Source: JACMLC01 sp963720235 (GTDB taxonomy: Bacteria > Acidobacteriota > Blastocatellia > Pyrinomonadales > Pyrinomonadaceae). From it: 64,000 nucleotides of DNA. Location: assembly GCA_963720235.1 (NCBI GenBank), contig OY970389.1, positions 4,278,001-4,342,000 on the forward strand, read 5' to 3'. This document shows positions 34,241-41,493 of the stretch, piece after piece; positions within the stretch are counted from its first letter, which is position 1; each line of letters opens with the position of its first letter. The position numbers were made by a program, and so were the translations under genes. The notes under the pieces were generated by a model. That model made no database searches. It was not told the origin of the DNA and saw nothing but the letters and a program-made list of their open reading frames with translations.

Positions 34241-35128
34241 TTGAGCGCATCGGAGAGCAGTCCTGACGCATCGCGCGTCATTCAGACCATCAGCGTGCTC
34301 GGCGCAGGCACGATGGGACACGGCATCGCGCAGGTAGCCGCAGCAGCAGGCTACCCTGTCATCATCCGCGACATAGACAAAGAGAGCTTGGCGCGCGGCA
34401 TTCAAGCCATCGAGCGTAATCTAGTCAAAGGCATCCAGCGCGGGAAATTGACAGAAGCAGACCGTGACCAGACCTTGCAACGCATACGCGGCACAACGCA
34501 TTTAGCAGAAGCCGCTCATGCTGATTTAATCATCGAGGCCGCGCCCGAAGTTTTAGAATTAAAGCAGGAGATACTGCGCGAGACGGAAGCCGCAGCGCAG
34601 AAGCCTTTTATCTTTGCGACCAACACCTCATCGCTTTCGATTACGGAGATTGCACGCGCCTCAAATAATCCGGCCAATGTCGTCGGGATGCATTTCTTCA
34701 ATCCGGTTCACCTGATGCGCCTTGTCGAAATCGTCGTCGGCGTTGAGACCGGCGTTGAGACCATACAGACAATTCTCGAAGTCACGCGCAAGATGAGGAA
34801 AGAGCCGATTACGGTCAAAGATGTACCCGGCTTTGCTTCGAGCAGGCTGGGAATTGCGCTCGGCCTCGAAGCCATGCGGATGTTCGAGCAGGGCGTGGCG
34901 AGCGCGAAAGATATAGACACAGCGATGGAACTTGGCTACAACCATCCGATGGGGCCGCTGCGCCTGACCGATGTTGTAGGCTTAGATGTGCGCCTGCACA
35001 TCGCTGAATATCTGCACAGCGCTTTGGGGACGGAAAACTTTCGCCCGCCGGAAATCCTCCGCCGCATGGTCGCGGAAGGCAAGCTAGGCAAGAAATCCGG
35101 CGAAGGCTTTTACAAATGGGATGAATGA
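34241..35128 (+). CDS. 3-hydroxyacyl-CoA dehydrogenase (3-hydroxybutyryl-CoA type)
   Basis: 295 residues from a TTG at 34241, a length that fits the family; an earlier ATG at 34166 would add 25 residues without family support. The NAD site is SVLGAGTMGHGIAQVAAAAG. Catalytic region: VGMHFFNPVHLMRLVEIVVG (His-Glu pair). C-terminal: DVPGFASSRLGIALGLEAMR and AMELGYNHPMGPLRLTDVVG. It oxidises (S)-3-hydroxyacyl-CoA in beta-oxidation or butanoate metabolism, and works with enoyl-CoA hydratase (35684) and thiolase (2167). The start is uncertain. Confidence 0.92.
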   Translation: MSASESSPDASRVIQTISVLGAGTMGHGIAQVAAAAGYPVIIRDIDKESLARGIQAIERNLVKGIQRGKLTEADRDQTLQRIRGTTHLAEAAHADLIIEAAPEVLELKQEILRETEAAAQKPFIFATNTSSLSITEIARASNNPANVVGMHFFNPVHLMRLVEIVVGVETGVETIQTILEVTRKMRKEPITVKDVPGFASSRLGIALGLEAMRMFEQGVASAKDIDTAMELGYNHPMGPLRLTDVVGLDVRLHIAEYLHSALGTENFRPPEILRRMVAEGKLGKKSGEGFYKWDE

Positions 35129-35130
35129 AA

Positions 35131-35220
35131 ACAGTAATCAGTAGTCAGTAGCCAGTAGACAGCATAAAACAGAAATGCTTTTCTACTGATTACTGACTGC
35201 TGGCTACTGACTACTGCTTT
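35131..35220. repeat. Heptad-unit inverted repeat H8
   Basis: gtaatca gtagtca gtagcca gtagaca in 7-base steps; right arm tactgactgctggctactga and ctactgactactg. The core is agaaatgcttttct. It ends exactly one base before the ATG of the PilZ gene, which therefore has no Shine-Dalgarno outside the hairpin. Confidence 0.8.
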
Positions 35221-35607
35221 ATGAGCATGCCGCCAAACAACGAAGAGAGACGCTTTGCTTTGCGCATGTCTTTGCGCTTGCCGATAGTCGTGTCGGGCAG
35301 GGCTGAGGACGGCGCTGCCTGGAGCGAGCCGACGGAAACCGACGACATCTCTACGAGCGGCGCGCTCTTTCATCTCAACCAGAAAGTTACAAAAGGCGAG
35401 AGGCTTTACCTGCGCGCGCATCGCCCGGACGGCACGCCTATCGAAGTCACTGCGCTGGTCGTGCGGGTCGCGCCAGCGATTTACGGCACGGCCCGAATCG
35501 GCGTCTCCATCAGCGAGCCTGTGGACAACTGGCTGCGCCTCTTTGTCTCCTGGGTCGCAGACGAGCAGCCCGCGCCCGAAGCCGAGAACGAATCTTCTAC
35601 GGAATAA
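35221..35607 (+). CDS. PilZ-domain protein
   Basis: 128 residues. A PilZ-like beta barrel: RRFALRMSLRLPIVVSGRAE, then TDDISTSGALFHLNQ (D-x-S-x-x-G), KGERLYLRAHRPDGTPI and YGTARIGVSISEP. The D-x-S-x-x-G motif is the second c-di-GMP contact. RR at 11-12 (EERRFALR) could be the first (RxxxR). It probably binds c-di-GMP and acts as a small effector or adaptor. It may respond to the diguanylate cyclase at 24174. Its start abuts a hairpin (H8). Confidence 0.75.
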   Translation: MSMPPNNEERRFALRMSLRLPIVVSGRAEDGAAWSEPTETDDISTSGALFHLNQKVTKGERLYLRAHRPDGTPIEVTALVVRVAPAIYGTARIGVSISEPVDNWLRLFVSWVADEQPAPEAENESSTE

Positions 35608-35683
35608 ATTCGAAAAAAAAATCCGGCTCGAATTTTTGCATCTGAAATCTTAAACTAACAAATCATCGGAGCTTTCAAACATC

Positions 35684-36490
35684 ATGTCGCAATCTCAAGA
35701 ATCTCTATCGAAGACTTACGAAACCTTGCTTGTCGAACGCAGAGACCGCGTGGCTCTCGTCACAATCAATCGTCCTGAAAAACGAAACGCTCTTAACATT
35801 CAGACGCGCGAAGAGGGCGCGCAGGTCTTGGAAGAACTGCGCGACGATGATGCGGTTGGCGTCGTAGTCTTCACAGGCGCAGGCGACAAAGCTTTTATCG
35901 CCGGCGCGGACATAGCAGAGTTTGCAGGACGCACTGCGCTCACACAGCGCGCAGTCATGCTCGGACGCTCGCTCTTCACAGCGATTGATTCATTTCCGAA
36001 ACCTGTCATCGCGATGGTCAACGGCTACTGTCTCGGCGGCGGATGCGAACTCGCGCTGGCCTGCGACCTGCGCATCGCCAGCGACAAAGCCAGCTTCGGT
36101 CAACCGGAAATCAATCTCGGCATCATTCCCGGCGGCGGCGGCACGCAACGCCTAACGCGCCTCGTCGGTGAAGGCAAGGCTATGGAGTTGATTCTGACCG
36201 GCGACATCATTGACGCGCAGACTGCATACAGCATCGGACTCGTCAACACAGTCGTCCCCGCCGCAGACCTCGAAGCAAAGACAATGGAGATGGCGCAACG
36301 CATCGCAGAGAAAAGTCCGATTGCGCTGCGCATGGCGAAAGAGGCCGTCAAGCTCGCTTCCCGCTCAAACCTCGACGAAGGTTTAAGACGCGAAGTTGAC
36401 CTCTTCGCCCTCTGCTTCTCCAGCGAAGACAAAGACGAAGGCGTCGGCGCATTTTTGGAAAAACGCAAGCCGCAATTTAAAGGCAGATAG
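35684..36490 (+). CDS. Enoyl-CoA hydratase/crotonase
   Basis: 268 residues. Crotonase fold: VALVTINRPEKRNALNIQTR, oxyanion-hole GDKAFIAGADIAEFAG, catalytic Glu regions NGYCLGGGCELALACDLRIA and FGQPEINLGIIPGGGGTQRL. It hydrates trans-2-enoyl-CoA. The two catalytic glutamates are present (CELAL and QPEINLG), so it is a real hydratase. It lies 76 nt after the PilZ gene on the same strand. GGAG lies 13 nt before the ATG. Confidence 0.94.
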   Translation: MSQSQESLSKTYETLLVERRDRVALVTINRPEKRNALNIQTREEGAQVLEELRDDDAVGVVVFTGAGDKAFIAGADIAEFAGRTALTQRAVMLGRSLFTAIDSFPKPVIAMVNGYCLGGGCELALACDLRIASDKASFGQPEINLGIIPGGGGTQRLTRLVGEGKAMELILTGDIIDAQTAYSIGLVNTVVPAADLEAKTMEMAQRIAEKSPIALRMAKEAVKLASRSNLDEGLRREVDLFALCFSSEDKDEGVGAFLEKRKPQFKGR

Positions 36491-36597
36491 ATGTTTTAGA
36501 TTTGCGATTTTAGATTTTTGATTTGCGATTGAAAGAAAATTTCATCTTAGCTTTGTTCTTCTAATCGCAAATCAAAAATCTAAAATCAAAAATTCAT
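36491..36597. repeat. Heptad-unit inverted repeat H9
   Basis: Left arm agatttg cgatttt agatttt tgatttg in 7-base steps. Right arm taatcgcaaatcaaaaatct and its continuation. It fills the gap between the enoyl-CoA hydratase stop and the ATG of the next gene, with no spare base for a separate ribosome site. Confidence 0.75.
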
Positions 36598-36813
36598 ATG
36601 AAGATTGCAGGAATCATCATCGGCCTGCTGGTAGCCGCGATTGGCGGCACAATCGCCTACCGCGCACTGTTCCTCGAACCGTCCGCAGGCGTCGTCATCA
36701 CAAACGAAAGCGTTCGCGAAATCCCGAACACCCTGCGCATCGCCAGCGGCATCATCCTGCTTATCATCGGCGCCGCCCTAGCCTTTTTCGCAGCCCGCCG
36801 CAAACCCATGTGA
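36598..36813 (+). CDS. Small two-helix membrane protein
   Basis: 71 residues. Two hydrophobic helices (GIIIGLLVAAIGGTIAYRAL and IASGIILLIIGAALAFFAAR) are joined by a polar loop (VITNESVREIPNTL); the tail is basic (RRKPM). There is a family resemblance to DUF3185-type proteins of two helices, which I cannot confirm. Its ATG abuts a heptad hairpin. It is the last host gene before the tRNA-Ala island. Confidence 0.6.
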   Translation: MKIAGIIIGLLVAAIGGTIAYRALFLEPSAGVVITNESVREIPNTLRIASGIILLIIGAALAFFAARRKPM

Positions 36814-36888
36814 ATGGCCGCTTGACGCACTTTCCCGCGCTAAGCTAATCTGTTTCTTCGTCGCACAAAAGCGTCGCACACCGCATAC

Positions 36889-36964
36889 GGGGCCGTAGCT
36901 CAGCTGGGAGAGCGCTTGACTGGCAGTCAAGAGGTCAGGGGTTCGATCCCCCTCGGCTCCACCA
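36889..36964 (+). tRNA. tRNA-Ala (anticodon GGC), island attachment gene
   Basis: Acceptor GGGGCCG pairs with CGGCTCC; D arm GCTC/GAGC; anticodon stem CTTGA/TCAAG with loop CTGGCAG, anticodon GGC (reads GCC, alanine); T arm AGGGG/CCCCT with loop TTCGATC; CCA encoded at 36,962-36,964. The last 47 bases (36,918-36,964) recur at 45,675 and, imperfectly, at 52,379. The gene stays complete, so integration rebuilds its 3' end. Confidence 0.97.
36918..36964. repeat. att-like direct repeat, copy 1 (inside tRNA-Ala)
   Basis: The 47 bases from gactggcagtcaagaggt to the encoded CCA equal 45,675-45,721 at every position. This is the left junction of the island. Confidence 0.92.
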
Positions 36965-36975
36965 CTATTTTCAAG

Positions 36976-37009
36976 AAGTTAGGGGCAGCCATGTGGCTGC
37001 CCCTAACTT
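36976..37009 (+). terminator. Perfect 16-bp hairpin after tRNA-Ala
   Basis: aagttaggggcagcca / tggctgcccctaactt with a 2-base loop, 12 nt after the tRNA. There is no T-run of note after it, but the position and the GC-rich stem suggest tRNA termination or a recombination structure. Confidence 0.6.
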
Positions 37010-37013
37010 GTTT

Positions 37014-37034
37014 GAGTCACTATAGAGTCACAAC
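37014..37034. repeat. 21-bp island end repeat, copy 1
   Basis: Direct repeat of the form GAGTCAC-TATA-GAGTCAC followed by AAC; an identical copy lies at 45,543-45,563, near the other junction. It could be an arm-type binding site for an integrase or excisionase. Confidence 0.6.
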
Positions 37035-37430
37035 CGATTGATAAGTATCTTTTGAAGCTTCCAGTGGGAGCTTTCCGTGTGAAATGATATAGGTAACAAT
37101 TGAGGTGAACGGGACAGTTGAGTTCTTCTGTCCCGTTCATTATACCATGCTGTCGAGTATCAGACTGTTAACTCGTTACGAGTAGAAATGACAGAAGGCA
37201 CCACTGAACAAGGGTGCGTTATGATTGATCAATATAGTCTTTTGGCCAGTTATACTACGCAAAGGTGTACGTTAGATTAATTCTAACGCGGACAAGTAAA
37301 AGCCAATTATTATTATAGTGGAACAGAAGATGTAGAATGTTAGATAAATTTATTATGGAAATCCGTCGTGATAATATATTTTAGCTGCATATGAGTTGGA
37401 CAAGAGAATACTGGAAGTAGTCACACCAGC

Positions 37431-37435
37431 GGAGG
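37431..37435 (+). promoter_or_regulatory. Strong Shine-Dalgarno deciding the ATT start of the QueC-like gene
   Basis: GGAGG, 7 nt before ATT 37,443. No usual start codon lies at the right distance. Confidence 0.7.
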
Positions 37436-37442
37436 ATAAACT

Positions 37443-38078
37443 ATTAAAGCAGTAGTTCTTCATAGCGGTGGGTTGGACTCAACCTTATGTCTGTTGATGG
37501 CAAAGGAAGCTGGCCGCGATGTCGTTAGCCTTGGTATTGACTACGGTCAGCGACACCGTATCGAGTTGGAATATGCTATGGAACAGTGTCGTCGGCATGG
37601 GTTCGAGCGGCGTGTGTTGCGGGTTGAGTGGGACAAACCTGCTAGGGATATTCCGACTAGCAGATCGCTCGATGAAATTCGTTCAGGGATCTCGCCTGCT
37701 TTCCTCCCTGCGCGCAATGCGGTATTTCTGACACTTGCCTGTGCAGAAGCTACAGGGATCGGAGCCGGAGAGGTCTGGATCGGCGTGAACGCTGTTGACT
37801 TCTCGGGCTATCCTGACTGTCGCCCTGAGTTCATAGAATCCTTCAAAACCATGATCAAAGCTGCCGTGCCTAGCGGTCCACAGGTGATAGCGCCTCTGAT
37901 CAAGATGTCGAAACCATCTATCGCTGCCGAGGCAATGCAGCGTGGTCTTGCGCGTGGCGACACATGGAGTTGCTACCAACCACGGTTCATGAACCAGGGC
38001 ATTTTACCTTGCGGGCAATGCGATGCTTGCATTCTTCACAATCATGCTTGGCAAGAAGCAGAGCAGAAGGAAATCTAA
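37443..38078 (+). CDS. QueC-like 7-cyano-7-deazaguanine synthase, apparent ATT start
   Basis: 211 residues. PP-loop ATPase motif SGGLDSTLCLL (residues 8-18) and LGIDYGQRHRIELE. FLPARNAVFLTLA and the zinc cysteines 177, 190, 193 and 196 (WSCYQP..LPCGQCDACILH) all match QueC. QueC converts carboxydeazaguanine to preQ0 with ATP and ammonia. In frame upstream, a stop at 37,437-37,439 leaves no ATG, GTG or TTG before the PP-loop. ATT at 37,443 lies 7 nt after GGAGG and gives IKAVVLHSGG. A TTG at 37,473 would delete the first two glycines of the loop. No other queuosine genes are nearby, so a defence or modification role is more likely than housekeeping. Confidence 0.9.
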   Translation: MKAVVLHSGGLDSTLCLLMAKEAGRDVVSLGIDYGQRHRIELEYAMEQCRRHGFERRVLRVEWDKPARDIPTSRSLDEIRSGISPAFLPARNAVFLTLACAEATGIGAGEVWIGVNAVDFSGYPDCRPEFIESFKTMIKAAVPSGPQVIAPLIKMSKPSIAAEAMQRGLARGDTWSCYQPRFMNQGILPCGQCDACILHNHAWQEAEQKEI

Positions 38079-38088
38079 GGACAAGTAG

Positions 38089-39306
38089 ATGGCTCATATA
38101 GGCCTAATATCCTGTGTTGGCAAGAAACGTTCGAGTGCCGCTGAAGCGAAGAACCTGTATGATTCCGCGCTCTTCGCTAAGTCAAGGGAATTCGTCGAAC
38201 AGCATTGCGACTCCTGGTTTATACTCTCCGCAAAGCATGGTTTGGTCGATCCAGCAGAGGTTATTGAACCATATGAAGAAACACTAAATACGAAATCACG
38301 ACGAGAACGAGATGATTGGGCTGAGGGAGTTTGGGCAGTACTCCGCCGGAGACTTAGGCGAGATGATTATGTCACAGTTCTCGCCGGAGAACGATACCGG
38401 GAAAGCTTAGTGCCTCTTATCCAGGCATATGGTTGCCACGTTGACATACCAATGCAGGGGCTCGGTATAGGTCGTCAACTACAATGGCTTTCACGTCAAC
38501 TAGTAAAACCACAACGAGACCGAGATGTAGAGCGGCTGTATCGAGCCTTACGTAGGTTGGAATCTGGTGTGGGCGGCAAGCGACTGCTATCACAATCTAA
38601 TGGCCAACAAGGATGGCCGAAGAGCGGCGTATATTTTTTCTTCGAGCCGGGCCAACTGAGAGCCGACGCAACAGAACTCCGTATCGTTCGGGTTGGCACA
38701 CACGGCGTAAGTAGAGGATCTAAAGCTACTCTCTGGAATCGTCTCCGTACTCATCGTGGGGCCGGTGATGGTGTGGGAAATCACCGCAGCTCAATCTTCC
38801 GTCTTCACGTTGGCGCGGCAATCTCCGCCAGAGACCCCGATGCGATGGTGGCATCATGGGGCGTAGGCCAAAAAGCAGATGCCTTAGTACGCAAGTCTGA
38901 AGAAGGCCTGGAGCGAAAGGTATCAGCGTATATTGGTTTGATGAGTGTTCTGTGGCTGGCTATAGAGGATGAAGCCAGTCCCTCAAGCGACCGAGCCTAC
39001 ATCGAACGAAATCTGATTGGCATGCTAGCAGGCAAGACTGGGCCTGCCGATCCGCCGTCCCCCAAGTGGTTGGGGCGATTCAGCCCAAACGAACGAATAC
39101 GGTGCTCAGGACTTTGGAATCTGGGATTTCTTAACTACAACTATTCGCCGGATTGGCTTGATGTCTTAGATGAGTATGTTCTAATAACTACAGGTAAGCA
39201 GACTCGGCCAACGGGTCCCATTGCTCCTAGTGACTGGTATAGCAACGAACGGCAGGGAGTACCTCACAATCAGATGTCCTTTTTTTACAAACAACGACAT
39301 GCCTAA
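38089..39306 (+). CDS. DUF6884-like domain fused to a GIY-YIG-like domain
   Basis: 405 residues, 10 nt after the QueC-like gene (AAGGA before ATG 38089). Residues 1-150 look like DUF6884: GLISCVGKKRSSAAEAKNLY, DSALFAKSREFVEQ and WFILSAKHGLVDPAEVIEPY. Residues about 180-265 resemble GIY-YIG nucleases: SGVYFFFEPGQLR, IVRVGTHGVSRGSKATLWNR, and NHRSSIFRLHVG. The G-V-Y and R-V-G pairs stand in for GIY and YIG. The last third is unassigned. DUF6884 has no settled function; its C-K-K / LY-S / F pattern recalls deazaguanine-processing domains, but this is only an inference. The neighbours argue for joint action with preQ0 chemistry. Confidence 0.7.
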   Translation: MAHIGLISCVGKKRSSAAEAKNLYDSALFAKSREFVEQHCDSWFILSAKHGLVDPAEVIEPYEETLNTKSRRERDDWAEGVWAVLRRRLRRDDYVTVLAGERYRESLVPLIQAYGCHVDIPMQGLGIGRQLQWLSRQLVKPQRDRDVERLYRALRRLESGVGGKRLLSQSNGQQGWPKSGVYFFFEPGQLRADATELRIVRVGTHGVSRGSKATLWNRLRTHRGAGDGVGNHRSSIFRLHVGAAISARDPDAMVASWGVGQKADALVRKSEEGLERKVSAYIGLMSVLWLAIEDEASPSSDRAYIERNLIGMLAGKTGPADPPSPKWLGRFSPNERIRCSGLWNLGFLNYNYSPDWLDVLDEYVLITTGKQTRPTGPIAPSDWYSNERQGVPHNQMSFFYKQRHA

Positions 39307-40957
39307 ACTCAAAGCCATACATAAGTCAGTCCTCAAACTCTACAGTCGGCCTGTTGTTCACCTTCGCAAGCAGGTATTGGAGAATCGGTTTGGCCTTGTC
39401 TTCGGGGCTGGCCTGAGCAAAGGATTCGGCATTCCCACTTGGGAGGAATTAGTTGACAACTTAGCAAAGGATAAAGAGGTAAAAGGCGAGGGTGTCTTGC
39501 ACATAGTGCCGCCTCATGCAGCATTGCCCTATAAAACTGAGATGTTGTTCGAGCACTTCAAACAGCGTCGTTACTCAAGCGCGCCACCCCATAAACAGCA
39601 CACACGCCCTCTGGATTATCGTATCGGGGCCGATTGGAGAGAGATCGTCCGTAAGCATCTCTACGCAAAGGTTGACAAGGACTTAAAACCTTTGCTCGTT
39701 AGCCACCCGTACCTCAAGCAATATCTTCCGCTGATCAGGCAGTCGCACATGACAGTGACCTACAACTTCGATGACTTCATAGAGCAATCATTGCTTATAA
39801 CGAGGGTTGGAGATCAGGTAAATACACTTGGCTTTGAGTCGGTGACCAATCCGTGGACCCAGTTCCGTAGAACAAGTGCGATTATCTATCATCCCAATGG
39901 CGTCATTCCTCAGAATTCCCTAGAAACACCCAGTGACCGCTTTGTATTTTCGGAAGCGTCGTATGCCGACCAGTTAATGGGTATCTTTGCTGGCGATCAA
40001 GCGGGTCTAGTTAATCATCTGTCGAAACACACATGCTTGCTCATTGGCCTGTCGCTGGAGGATGACACCCTTCGGAATGTCCTAATGCAAGGAGCTCGTG
40101 CCTGTCCTGGCAATTTCCATTACTACGTGCGCTATCTCAAGCCTAGGGAAACGCTGGACGATGAGCAGCAACGTCTTATCAGATTGGCGAACTTTAAGGT
40201 TTACAACCTCATTACGTTGTTTTTGGATGATGATGGCATTCGCGCTCTTGGCGAACTCATTGATGTTAAGAGTTGTCCCCAAAATGACTTCTGCGATTTT
40301 GCCAGTGAGCACCATATACCTGTGCGGTTCCGCTTCTATGTAACTGGGCCCCTCGGTGTAGGGAAGAGCACAGCCATCAACCAATTTCGGAACCTCGTTG
40401 TTCTAGACGAATGGCTCGAGCAGCGCCCTTCTGTACTAGCGAAGGATTGGGAGACATTGACCCCGGAAGAGAAGAAATCTGCTGATGAGTGGATCATTAA
40501 CCAGTTCAAGCGAAAGAACGACTTAATCAGACACGATCGGGAAGGGGTGTTTATATTAGATCGTGGCCCACTCGACCCACTTTCGTTCACACATGATGCT
40601 GAGTGGGGCGAGAAAGCCAAGCGACTTCTTGGCGCGATCTGCCCAGGTCGTTCGCCATGGAAAGTGGAAGATGGCCGGGTTATTTTCCTTCAGGGAGAAG
40701 CCAGTGAACTCGCTCTACGAATGGTGATGACGCAGCGAAAGGAATACACAGCCAAGAAGCTTCGTGATATGGAAGAGCGCTTGTTAAAAGCATACGGCAC
40801 TGATGGAGTGACGAAATTCGACACTAGTGGGTTGTCGCCGTCAGACGTAGTCCGTCGCGTCGCGGAGATTATTCATCTGGACGAGTATTCTCCGACCTGC
40901 AATACACACAAGAGGCTTAAAGACATCAGGAAGGATGCTTTAAATGTTAAAGACTGA
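39299..40957 (+). CDS. SIR2-like NAD-binding domain fused to a P-loop nucleotide kinase
   Basis: 552 residues from the ATG at 39299, which overlaps the upstream stop by 8 nt (translational coupling); a longer frame from 39221 has no family match. Residues about 30-300 are SIR2-like: FGLVFGAGLSKGFGIPTWEE (GAGxS), TYNFDDFIEQSL (the Asn of the SIR2 N-D motif), IYHPNGVIPQ (His-Gly) and LIGLSLEDDTLRNVL. Residues about 345-530 are a deoxynucleotide-kinase fold: Walker A TGPLGVGKSTAINQF, DRGPLDPLSF (the DR[GS] motif of dNK/TMPK kinases) and MTQRKEYTAKKLRDMEERLL. SIR2 defence effectors hydrolyse NAD+; fusion to a nucleotide kinase suggests nucleotide sensing. Confidence 0.85.
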   Translation: MPKLKAIHKSVLKLYSRPVVHLRKQVLENRFGLVFGAGLSKGFGIPTWEELVDNLAKDKEVKGEGVLHIVPPHAALPYKTEMLFEHFKQRRYSSAPPHKQHTRPLDYRIGADWREIVRKHLYAKVDKDLKPLLVSHPYLKQYLPLIRQSHMTVTYNFDDFIEQSLLITRVGDQVNTLGFESVTNPWTQFRRTSAIIYHPNGVIPQNSLETPSDRFVFSEASYADQLMGIFAGDQAGLVNHLSKHTCLLIGLSLEDDTLRNVLMQGARACPGNFHYYVRYLKPRETLDDEQQRLIRLANFKVYNLITLFLDDDGIRALGELIDVKSCPQNDFCDFASEHHIPVRFRFYVTGPLGVGKSTAINQFRNLVVLDEWLEQRPSVLAKDWETLTPEEKKSADEWIINQFKRKNDLIRHDREGVFILDRGPLDPLSFTHDAEWGEKAKRLLGAICPGRSPWKVEDGRVIFLQGEASELALRMVMTQRKEYTAKKLRDMEERLLKAYGTDGVTKFDTSGLSPSDVVRRVAEIIHLDEYSPTCNTHKRLKDIRKDALNVKD

Positions 40958-41492
40958 CATTCATGGGCGGCACCGACCCCAAGTGTATTTTGCCGCACCT
41001 TTGTTCAGCGAGGCGGAGCTAACATTCAATATTCGTGTGACGAAACTGCTTGAGGAATTCATGGATGTGTACTTGCCCCAACGTGACGGGGGGCTCATGT
41101 GTAAGATGGTTGCTACTGGAATACCGTACGCTATTGCAGCACGTCGTGTTTTCCGCCGAGATATTGAGGCTATTGGACAAGCGGATTACGTGATCGCCAT
41201 TTTAGATGGCAGAGCTATTGATGAGGGAGTTGCCTTTGAACTGGGGGTTGCCTTCTCACAAACTAAACGATGTATCGGACTACAGACTGATAGCCGGAGG
41301 ATGGCAGTATGGGGGAATAATCCTATGATCACTGGAGCGTTGGAAACTGTATTCATGTCGGTGAGTGATCTAATGGAATGGGTCAAAACCTCGGTTTTGG
41401 ACAATCCGGCCACGTTACGTGAGGACTGGGAGTTAACTCTTGGAATTAATCAAGATAACCCTTCTGACAAATCTTCTTTCTCTGAGCCTTAA
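40944..41492 (+). CDS. Nucleoside 2-deoxyribosyltransferase-like protein
   Basis: 182 residues; its ATG overlaps the kinase end by 14 nt. NDT fold: VYFAAPLFSEAELTFNIRVT, then RDIEAIGQADYVIAILDGRA and the catalytic-Glu region DEGVAFELGVAFSQTKRCIG. NDT enzymes exchange or hydrolyse the base of deoxynucleosides; several relatives in conflict systems act on nucleotides. The ELG glutamate is present. It is the last gene of a tight, overlapping four-gene unit, which suggests one shared function. The gene ends before the IS200 element. Confidence 0.88.
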   Translation: MLKTDIHGRHRPQVYFAAPLFSEAELTFNIRVTKLLEEFMDVYLPQRDGGLMCKMVATGIPYAIAARRVFRRDIEAIGQADYVIAILDGRAIDEGVAFELGVAFSQTKRCIGLQTDSRRMAVWGNNPMITGALETVFMSVSDLMEWVKTSVLDNPATLREDWELTLGINQDNPSDKSSFSEP

Positions 41493-41493
41493 C

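Larger units (their letters stand above)
37010..37442. other. Island left-end non-coding region
   Basis: No gene recognised and no integrase remnant seen. A hairpin tgaacgggacag / ctgtcccgttca (37,106-37,139) is terminator-like. The 14 bases acagttgagttctt inside its loop side recur at 52,511, beyond the third att-like site. A Shine-Dalgarno GGAGG is at 37,431-37,435, for the next gene. Confidence 0.5.

Noticed and set aside
37010..37442. Integrase remnant next to the tRNA
   Set aside because: No frame on either strand shows recombinase motifs; stops are frequent.
37473..38078. TTG 37,473 as the QueC start
   Set aside because: It would remove the SGG of the PP-loop, and no Shine-Dalgarno lies at the right distance. 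ATT 37,443 is preferred.
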